Below, in pieces: positions 1 to 4,860 of a stretch of 6,348 bases of DNA. Numbering within the stretch: position 1 is the stretch's first letter; each line of letters begins with the position of its first letter. The DNA comes from Rhizobiaceae bacterium. Its GTDB lineage: Bacteria > Pseudomonadota > Alphaproteobacteria > Rhizobiales > Rhizobiaceae. The translations under genes were made by a program, and so were the position numbers. Under the pieces are notes generated by a model. That model saw nothing but the letters and a program-made list of their open reading frames with translations. It had not been told where the DNA came from and made no database searches. The stretch is taken from NCBI GenBank assembly GCA_913776675.1, contig CAJYRE010000342.1, positions 1-6,348 on the forward strand, in the 5' to 3' direction.

Positions 1-986
1 AGCTTGGTGGTGCCAAGATCTATTTCAAGCGCGATGAGCTGAACCATACCGGCTCCCACAAGATCAACAATTGTCTCGGTCAGATTCTGCTGGCCAAGCG
101 TATGGGCAAGACCCGCATTATTGCCGAAACCGGCGCTGGCCAGCATGGTGTGGCCTCTGCCACGGTGGCGGCCCGCTTTGGTCTGCCGTGCATTGTCTAT
201 ATGGGGGCAACGGATGTGGAGCGTCAGGCTCCCAACGTGTTCCGTATGAAGCTTCTCGGGGCGGAAGTGCGCCCCGTTTCCTCCGGTCACGGCACGTTGA
301 AAGATGCCATGAACGAGGCGCTGCGCGATTGGGTTACCAATGTCGATGACACCTATTACATGATCGGCACGGCGGCTGGCCCGCATCCCTATCCGGAAAT
401 GGTGCGGGATTTCCAATCGGTGATTGGCGCGGAAGCCCGCGAACAGATGCTGAAAGCAGAAGGCTGTCTGCCCGATATGCTGGTGGCGGCTGTGGGTGGC
501 GGCTCCAATGCCATTGGCCTGTTCCATCCTTTCCTGGATGACAAGAGCGTTCGCATTGTCGGCGTTGAAGCCGGTGGTAAGGGCCTGGACGGCAACGAGC
601 ATTGCGCGTCGCTCACCGCGGGTTCTCCGGGCGTTCTGCATGGCAATCGCACCTATCTGCTTCAGGATACGGATGGCCAGATCAAGGATGGCCACTCCAT
701 CTCTGCCGGTCTGGATTATCCCGGCATCGGGCCTGAGCATTCTTGGCTGAAAGATACCGGCCGGGTGGAATATGTGCCGATCATGGATACCGAAGCGCTG
801 GAAGCCTTCCAGCTTTTGACCCGCACAGAAGGCATTATTCCGGCACTGGAGCCAAGCCATGCCTTGGCTGAAGTGGTGAAGCGCGCTCCGAAAATGGGCA
901 AGGATGAGATTATCCTGATGAATCTCTGCGGTCGTGGTGACAAGGACATCTTCACCGTCGGCAAGATTTTGGGAATGGGGTTGTGA
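1..986 (+). CDS. trpB: tryptophan synthase beta subunit, 5'-truncated by window edge
   Basis: TrpB is the PLP-dependent subunit that condenses indole, channelled from TrpA, with L-serine to give L-tryptophan in the cytoplasm. The reading frame is open from base 3 (the first two bases finish an earlier codon) to the TGA at 984-986, giving 327 visible residues. Rhizobial TrpB is about 406 residues, so roughly the first 80 lie outside. The PLP-lysine motif HTGSHKINN is present, with the lysine codon at 60-62 (visible residue 20). AETGAGQHG carries the catalytic Glu at visible residue 42, the same 22-residue distance as Lys87-Glu109 in enteric TrpB. The phosphate-binding GGGSNA is at about residues 165-170, followed by [12 protein letters not shown] and a C-terminal CGRGDKD. 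Enteric enzymes have Ser where this last motif has Cys. The stop codon is one base before the trpA start, so the two genes are almost certainly cotranscribed. Confidence 0.98.
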   Translation, partial: LGGAKIYFKRDELNHTGSHKINNCLGQILLAKRMGKTRIIAETGAGQHGVASATVAARFGLPCIVYMGATDVERQAPNVFRMKLLGAEVRPVSSGHGTLKDAMNEALRDWVTNVDDTYYMIGTAAGPHPYPEMVRDFQSVIGAEAREQMLKAEGCLPDMLVAAVGGGSNAIGLFHPFLDDKSVRIVGVEAGGKGLDGNEHCASLTAGSPGVLHGNRTYLLQDTDGQIKDGHSISAGLDYPGIGPEHSWLKDTGRVEYVPIMDTEALEAFQLLTRTEGIIPALEPSHALAEVVKRAPKMGKDEIILMNLCGRGDKDIFTVGKILGMGL

Positions 987-987
987 T

Positions 988-1827
988 ATGACACAGCGTA
1001 TGGACAAGCGGTTTGCCGACCTGAAGGCGGAAGGGCGTCCGGCCCTCGTGACCTATTTCATGGGTGGCGATCCGGATTTTGACACCTCGCTTGCGATCAT
1101 GAAGGCACTGCCTGCGGCGGGTTCTGATGTGATTGAGCTGGGCATGCCTTTTTCAGACCCGATGGCCGATGGTCCGGCCATCCAGATGGCAGGGCAGCGT
1201 TCGCTGAAAGGCGGACAAACCCTGCGCAAGACGCTGGAGATGGCCCGCAAATTCCGTGAGCAGGATCAGGATACGCCGATTGTGCTGATGGGCTATTACA
1301 ATCCCATCTACATTTACGGCGTCGAGACTTTTCTGGATGATGCACTCGAAGCCGGCATTGATGGCCTGATCGTTGTCGATCTGCCACCGGAAATGGATGA
1401 TGAACTGTGCATTCCGGCCCGTTCGCGCGACATCAATTTCATCCGTCTGGCCACGCCAACCACCGATGAAAAGCGCTTGCCGAAGGTGCTGCAAAACACC
1501 TCCGGTTTCGTCTATTATGTCTCCATGAATGGCATCACCGGATCGGCCCTGCCGGATCCTTCCAAAGTGGCCGGTGCCGTCCAGCGTATCAAGAACCATA
1601 CCGATCTGCCCATTTGCGTTGGCTTTGGTGTGAAAACCGCAGAACACGCCCGGCTGATTGGAGCCAATGCGGATGGCGTTGTGGTGGGAACCGCCATTGT
1701 CAATCAGGTGGCTTTGAGTCTGAACAAGGATGGACAGGCAACAGCAGATACCGTGCAATCCGTGGTAACACTGGTGCGCGGCCTGGCAAGCGGAGTGCAT
1801 GCAGCCCGTCTTGCCGCCGCCGAATAG
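988..1827 (+). CDS. trpA: tryptophan synthase alpha subunit
   Basis: TrpA cleaves indole-3-glycerol phosphate to indole and glyceraldehyde 3-phosphate and passes indole through a tunnel to TrpB. The product is 279 residues, a normal length for a TIM-barrel alpha subunit. The loop [14 protein letters not shown] supplies the two catalytic acids, Glu50 and Asp61 (Glu49 and Asp60 in enteric TrpA). [11 protein letters not shown] and the phosphate-binding [10 protein letters not shown] and [11 protein letters not shown] segments are also intact. I chose the ATG at 988 because it gives the family N-terminus [13 protein letters not shown]. An in-frame ATG at 934 would add 18 residues encoded inside trpB, in the wrong frame for it. 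The start lies one base after the trpB stop, with a G-rich stretch at 977-980 as a plausible weak ribosome binding site, consistent with translational coupling. A strong hairpin follows the gene. Confidence 0.98.
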   Translation: MTQRMDKRFADLKAEGRPALVTYFMGGDPDFDTSLAIMKALPAAGSDVIELGMPFSDPMADGPAIQMAGQRSLKGGQTLRKTLEMARKFREQDQDTPIVLMGYYNPIYIYGVETFLDDALEAGIDGLIVVDLPPEMDDELCIPARSRDINFIRLATPTTDEKRLPKVLQNTSGFVYYVSMNGITGSALPDPSKVAGAVQRIKNHTDLPICVGFGVKTAEHARLIGANADGVVVGTAIVNQVALSLNKDGQATADTVQSVVTLVRGLASGVHAARLAAAE

Positions 1828-1850
1828 TCCTTCTACACTGGGCTATTGCC

Positions 1851-1880
1851 GTGGAGGCGGGCGCTCTTGCCAGCCTCCAC
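1851..1880 (+). terminator. hairpin after trpA, possible weak terminator or attenuator
   Basis: GTGGAGGC (1851-1858) pairs perfectly with GCCTCCAC (1873-1880). After one G-A mismatch, GGC/GCC continue the stem and leave a six-base loop. It begins 23 bases after the trpA stop. The sequence after it is A/T-rich (ATTATAGATTT) but has no unbroken T run, so it may terminate only partly, pause polymerase, or protect the trpBA 3' end while letting some transcription reach accD. Function is inferred from structure only. Confidence 0.45.
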
Positions 1881-1943
1881 ATTATAGATTTAAAGCAATT
1901 CAAAACCGGGAAAACAGGTTTGTGCCGGAGAATTGTGCCAGCC

Positions 1944-1948
1944 AGGAG
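1944..1948 (+). promoter_or_regulatory. ribosome binding site of accD
   Basis: AGGAG sits 8 bases upstream of the GTG at 1957. It is the best Shine-Dalgarno match in the gap and decides that GTG start over the upstream in-frame TTG at 1933, which would place this site inside the coding region. Confidence 0.75.
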
Positions 1949-1956
1949 TATTTTCA

Positions 1957-2865
1957 GTGAATTGGCTTACAAATTACGTTCGTCCGCGCATCAATTCCAT
2001 GTTGGGCCGCCGCGATGTGCCCGAAAACCTCTGGATCAAGTGCCCGGAAACCGGGGAAATGGTGTTCCATAAGGATCTGGAGAATAACAAATGGGTTATT
2101 CCCGCTTCTGGCTACCATATGAAAATGCCAGCCAAGGCCCGTCTGACCGATCTGTTTGATGGCGGCACCTATGAGGCGTTGGTCCAGCCGAAGGTGGCAC
2201 AGGACCCGCTGAAGTTCCGCGATTCCAAGAAATACACGGATCGTCTGAAAGACAGCCGCACCAAAACTGAGCAGGAAGACACGATTGTCGCCGGTGTTGG
2301 CACCGTTCAGGGTTTGAAGCTGGTGGCTGTTGTGCATGAATTCAATTTCATGGGCGGCTCCTTGGGCATTGCGGCAGGTGAGGCCATCGTCAAGGCGTTT
2401 GAACGCGCCATTGCGGAAAAATGCCCGCTGGTGATGTTCCCGGCCTCTGGGGGTGCCCGTATGCAGGAAGGCATTTTGTCGCTCATGCAGTTGCCGCGCA
2501 CCACGGTTGCCGTCAACATGCTGAAAGAAGCGGGTCAGCCTTACATCGTGGTGCTGACCAACCCGACAACCGGCGGCGTGACCGCGTCCTATGCCATGCT
2601 GGGTGATTTGCACATGGCTGAGCCGGGTGCGGAAATCTGCTTTGCCGGCAAGCGCGTGATTGAGCAGACCATCCGCGAAAAGCTGCCCGAAGGCTTCCAG
2701 ACATCGGAATACCTGCTGGAACATGGCATGGTGGACATGGTGGTCAAGCGTCATGACATTCCCGAAACACTTGCCCGTGTTTTGAAAATCATGACCAAGA
2801 AGCCCGCAAATACGGATAAGAACCCCATATCGGTTATCGACGCTTCGCGGTCGGTTTCTGCCTGA
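1957..2865 (+). CDS. accD: acetyl-CoA carboxylase carboxyltransferase beta subunit
   Basis: AccD pairs with AccA to form the carboxyltransferase that moves the carboxyl group from carboxybiotin (on AccB) to acetyl-CoA, making malonyl-CoA for fatty acid synthesis. The product is 302 residues starting at a GTG, giving [19 protein letters not shown], the usual alphaproteobacterial N-terminus. An AGGAG lies 8 bases upstream. The crotonase-like core is intact: [55 protein letters not shown] and the C-terminal [18 protein letters not shown]. The N-terminal zinc ribbon is degenerate: only Cys29 of the four expected cysteines remains, and the others align with Thr32, Ile48 and Ser51. The last 20 or so residues form a polar tail of the sort that varies in this family. 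accA is not in the window. accD lies 129 bases after trpA and 126 before folC, so it may be read partly from upstream. Confidence 0.97.
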   Translation: MNWLTNYVRPRINSMLGRRDVPENLWIKCPETGEMVFHKDLENNKWVIPASGYHMKMPAKARLTDLFDGGTYEALVQPKVAQDPLKFRDSKKYTDRLKDSRTKTEQEDTIVAGVGTVQGLKLVAVVHEFNFMGGSLGIAAGEAIVKAFERAIAEKCPLVMFPASGGARMQEGILSLMQLPRTTVAVNMLKEAGQPYIVVLTNPTTGGVTASYAMLGDLHMAEPGAEICFAGKRVIEQTIREKLPEGFQTSEYLLEHGMVDMVVKRHDIPETLARVLKIMTKKPANTDKNPISVIDASRSVSA

Positions 2866-2869
2866 TCTC

Positions 2870-2966
2870 TAGAGCGTTTCACTCAAACACTGAAACGCTC
2901 TAACCCTTTGTTCTGACGCATTTCCGAACGGAAAACCGCTAAACACTTTTCCTGGAAATGCTCTAT
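2870..2966 (+). repeat. dispersed intergenic palindromic repeat, copy 1 (RIME-like)
   Basis: This element fills most of the accD-folC gap, starting 5 bases after the accD stop. Part one is a hairpin: TAGAGCGTTTCA (2870-2881) pairs with TGAAACGCTCTA (2891-2902), a perfect 12-bp stem with a 9-base loop. Part two is an interrupted hairpin: GCATTTCC (2918-2925) pairs with GGAAATGC (2954-2961), then GGAAAA (2930-2935) with TTTTCC (2947-2952). A related copy lies at 4740-4818; about 64 of 74 hand-aligned positions match. The two-palindrome design resembles the rhizobial intergenic mosaic elements (RIME), but the family name is my inference from memory. Confidence 0.85.
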
Positions 2967-2991
2967 ACCACCTGTAAGCCTCGGAATTTCC

Positions 2992-4335
2992 ATGACAGAC
3001 ATCACCACAAGCCAGGCCGAACAGGTTATAAACGAGTTGATGAGCCTGCATCCCAAGGGTTTTGATATGACCCTTGGGCGCATGCGCCGCCTTTTGGCGG
3101 TGCTGGGCAATCCGCAGGATAAATTGCCGCCGGTGATCCATGTGGCGGGCACCAATGGCAAAGGCTCTTTCACTGCTTTTTCCCGCGTGCTGTTGGAGCA
3201 GGCCGGGCTTGCCGTGCATGTTCACACCTCACCGCATCTGGTCAATTGGCACGAGCGTTACCGCATTGGTCGCAAGGGCGAGCGCGGCGCTTTGGTGGAG
3301 GACGCCGTGCTGGCCGATGCCTTGCGTCGTGTTGCCAAGGCCAATGATGGTCAGGCCATTACAGTGTTTGAAATTCTCACCGCTGCGGCCTTTGTGCTGT
3401 TTTCCGAGATCCCTGCCGATGTGGTGATTCTGGAAGTGGGCATGGGTGGGCGGCTGGATTGCACCAATGTGGTGGAGACGCCTGCCGTGTCTGCCATTAT
3501 GCCGATTTCCTTCGATCATCAGGCCTATTTGGGCGATCGGGTTGAGCTGATTGCCGCTGAAAAAGCCGGGATCATGAAGAAAAACTGTCCGGTGGTGATT
3601 GGCCATCAGGAATTTGACGCGGCCCGCGAAACGTTGATTGAAACGGCGGAGCGCCTCGGTGGTCCGCTTGCGGTGTTTGGTCAGGATTTTCTGGCGTTTG
3701 AAGAGCATGGCCGGTTGGTTTATCAGGATGAGACGGGTCTGATGGACTTGTCTCTGCCCAGATTGCCGGGTCGTCACCAATATGCCAATGCCGCCGCCGC
3801 CATTCGGGCCGTGCGGGCCGCTGGCTTTAGCGTTACGCAAGCCATGGCCGATGCTGCCATGACCCGTGTGGAATGGCCCGGTCGCCTGCAACGGCTCAGC
3901 GATGGCTTGCTGGTTGAGCATGCCCCGAAAGGTGCTGAAATCTGGGTGGATGGCGGCCATAATCCCGGTGCGGGCGAGGTGATTGCCGAGGCCATGGCAG
4001 GCTTTGAAGAGCGTCAGCCGCGCCGTCTTTATCTGATTATCGGCATGCTCAACACCAAGGAGCCGCATGGCTTTTTCAAAGCCTTTGAAGGTCTGGCCGT
4101 GCATGTGTTTACGGTGCCGATTCGCGGAACCGAAGCCGCCCTCGACCCGGTTGCTCTGGCAACTGTGGCCTATGATGCCGGCATTTCAGCCACGCCGGTA
4201 TCTTCCGTGACCGAGGCGCTGGAGGCCATTCGGGAACGGCTGGATGCCAGCGATATACCGCCACGCATTCTGATTGGTGGCTCACTCTATCTGGTCGGCA
4301 ATGTTCTGGCTGATAACGGCACACCGCCGGTGTGA
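2992..4335 (+). CDS. folC: bifunctional folylpolyglutamate synthase / dihydrofolate synthase
   Basis: FolC joins glutamate to dihydropteroate to make dihydrofolate, and then adds further glutamates to reduced folates, using ATP in the cytoplasm. The product is 447 residues, normal for the family and related to Mur ligases. The P-loop GTNGKGS is at residues 53-59, followed by TSPHLVNWHERYRI (79-92), EVGMGGRLDCTN (148-159), the metal/ATP-site SFDHQAYLGD (173-182) and AAEKAGI, whose Lys191 matches the carbamylated lysine of this superfamily. The C-terminal domain has DGGHNP (320-325) and ends with the typical GGSLYLVGNVL. The ATG at 2992 gives the expected N-terminus; its ribosome binding site is weak (GGAA at 2983-2986). 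Repeat copy 1 ends 26 bases upstream. Several inverted repeats lie within codons 21-37. Bifunctionality is assumed from bacterial relatives; sequence alone does not separate it from a mono-functional enzyme. Confidence 0.96.
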   Translation: MTDITTSQAEQVINELMSLHPKGFDMTLGRMRRLLAVLGNPQDKLPPVIHVAGTNGKGSFTAFSRVLLEQAGLAVHVHTSPHLVNWHERYRIGRKGERGALVEDAVLADALRRVAKANDGQAITVFEILTAAAFVLFSEIPADVVILEVGMGGRLDCTNVVETPAVSAIMPISFDHQAYLGDRVELIAAEKAGIMKKNCPVVIGHQEFDAARETLIETAERLGGPLAVFGQDFLAFEEHGRLVYQDETGLMDLSLPRLPGRHQYANAAAAIRAVRAAGFSVTQAMADAAMTRVEWPGRLQRLSDGLLVEHAPKGAEIWVDGGHNPGAGEVIAEAMAGFEERQPRRLYLIIGMLNTKEPHGFFKAFEGLAVHVFTVPIRGTEAALDPVALATVAYDAGISATPVSSVTEALEAIRERLDASDIPPRILIGGSLYLVGNVLADNGTPPV

Positions 4336-4358
4336 AATGTTTCCGATCAAAGCGCATA

Positions 4359-4386
4359 AAAAAGCCCGGCATTGACCGGGCTTTTT
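4359..4386. terminator. bidirectional rho-independent terminator between folC and trxA
   Basis: GCCCGG (4364-4369) pairs with CCGGGC (4376-4381) around a six-base loop. The stem is flanked by an A run on the left (4358-4363) and a T run on the right (4382-4386), which can extend the pairing to 11 bp. It gives a GC stem plus U tract on both strands, as expected for the convergent folC (+, stop at 4335) and trxA (-, stop at 4409) transcripts. Confidence 0.92.
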
Positions 4387-4408
4387 GCATTCAATGTTTT
4401 CCGAAGAC

Positions 4409-4729
4409 TTAGGCAGCGCTGGAAATCCAGTTGGACAGCGCGGTCTTGGGCGATGCACCCACCTTGATGTCGGCCACTTCGCCGCCCTTGAACATGGCAA
4501 GGGTCGGAATGGAGCGCACGCCAAACTTGGCCGCCAGTTCCGGGTTTTCGTCAATGTTCAGCTTGGCGATCTTCACTTTGCCTGCCAGTTCAACCGCGAT
4601 TTCATCGAGGCTTGGGGCGATCATCTTGCACGGGCCGCACCATTCTGCCCAGAAATCCACGACAACAGGTTCTGCCGATTGCAGAACTTCTGCTTCGAAA
4701 TTGTTCATGTCAACTTTTACGGTAGCCAT
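4409..4729 (-). CDS. trxA: thioredoxin 1
   Basis: TrxA is the small cytoplasmic dithiol protein that reduces disulfides in ribonucleotide reductase and other targets and is itself recharged by thioredoxin reductase. The product is 106 residues, the standard single-domain length. The active site WCGPC has Cys31 and Cys34, with the buried Asp25 in VVVDFWAEW and the cis-proline Pro75 in SIPTL. The conserved FKGGE and a terminal helix follow. No signal peptide is seen. I chose the ATG at 4729 because AGGAG lies 6 bases upstream and MATVKVD is a usual thioredoxin start. A longer in-frame opening up to 4798 would add 23 residues translated from the intergenic repeat. The gene lies downstream of addA on the same strand, separated by 131 bases, and ends at a shared bidirectional terminator. 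Confidence 0.98.
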   Translation of the reverse strand: MATVKVDMNNFEAEVLQSAEPVVVDFWAEWCGPCKMIAPSLDEIAVELAGKVKIAKLNIDENPELAAKFGVRSIPTLAMFKGGEVADIKVGASPKTALSNWISSAA

Positions 4730-4735
4730 TGGCTG

Positions 4736-4740
4736 CTCCT
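4736..4740 (-). promoter_or_regulatory. ribosome binding site of trxA, abutting repeat copy 2
   Basis: On the - strand AGGAG lies 6 bases upstream of the trxA ATG at 4729. The extended form TAAGGAG overlaps the outer arm CTCTAA of repeat copy 2 (4740-4745 on + coordinates), so the end of the repeat directly borders the site. It fixes the trxA start. Confidence 0.8.
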
Positions 4741-4818
4741 TAGAGAAATACTCTAACTCTTTGTTTGCCGAATTTCCGGACGGAAAACCGCTACGCACTT
4801 TTCCTGGAAATACTCTAT
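4740..4818 (+). repeat. dispersed intergenic palindromic repeat, copy 2, with internal deletion
   Basis: This is the same element as at 2870-2966 and in the same orientation on the + strand. Positions 4746-4818 match 2893-2966 at about 64 of 74 aligned positions with one gap. The second hairpin is conserved: ATTTCC (4772-4777) with GGAAAT (4806-4811), and GGAAAA (4782-4787) with TTTTCC (4799-4804). The first hairpin is reduced to TTAGAG/CTCTAA (4740-4745, 4751-4756) because 18 bases present in copy 1 are missing. It lies in the trxA leader, read in the opposite sense to copy 1 relative to the neighbouring gene. Confidence 0.85.
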
Positions 4819-4823
4819 TGTCA

Positions 4824-4853
4824 CATATATGATGGATATTCGGCAGATTTCAA
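4824..4853 (-). promoter_or_regulatory. candidate sigma-70 type promoter for trxA
   Basis: On the - strand TTGAAA (4853 to 4848) is followed after 18 bases by TATATG (4829 to 4824), a fair match to TTGACA and TATAAT. It lies just after the addA stop codon and upstream of repeat copy 2, which would then be part of the trxA 5' leader. This is a motif match by eye and A/T-rich gaps yield such matches by chance. Confidence 0.35.
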
Positions 4854-4860
4854 TGACATC

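Noticed and set aside
934..987. Longer trpA start at the ATG at 934
   Set aside because: It adds 18 residues lying inside trpB with no family similarity; the ATG at 988 gives the standard TrpA N-terminus right after the trpB stop.
1161..1182. 7-bp inverted repeat GATGGCC/GGCCATC in trpA
   Set aside because: It encodes the conserved catalytic loop DPMADGPAI, so the codons explain it, and a 7-bp repeat is expected by chance.
1153..1800. 215-codon open frame antisense to trpA
   Set aside because: It is a shadow of the trpA codon pattern, without recognisable domains or a convincing ribosome binding site.
1867..1895. Promoter for accD: TTGCCA, 17 bases, TTAAAG
   Set aside because: The -10 match is poor and the -35 lies inside the post-trpA hairpin; not strong enough to annotate.
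1933..1956. TTG start for accD giving an extra MCQPGVFS
   Set aside because: The extension would swallow the AGGAG ribosome binding site, and AccD proteins of this group begin with MNW.
1954..2754. 266-codon open frame antisense to accD
   Set aside because: It lies wholly opposite a well-conserved gene and its protein has no recognisable motifs.
3229..4104. 291-codon open frame antisense to folC
   Set aside because: It is long but explained by codon bias of folC; the protein has a His/Gly/Gln/Arg-rich composition typical of antisense translation.
4730..4798. 23-residue N-terminal extension of thioredoxin, possibly a signal or targeting segment
   Set aside because: It is translated from the intergenic repeat, has no hydrophobic core, and the ATG at 4729 has a good ribosome binding site.
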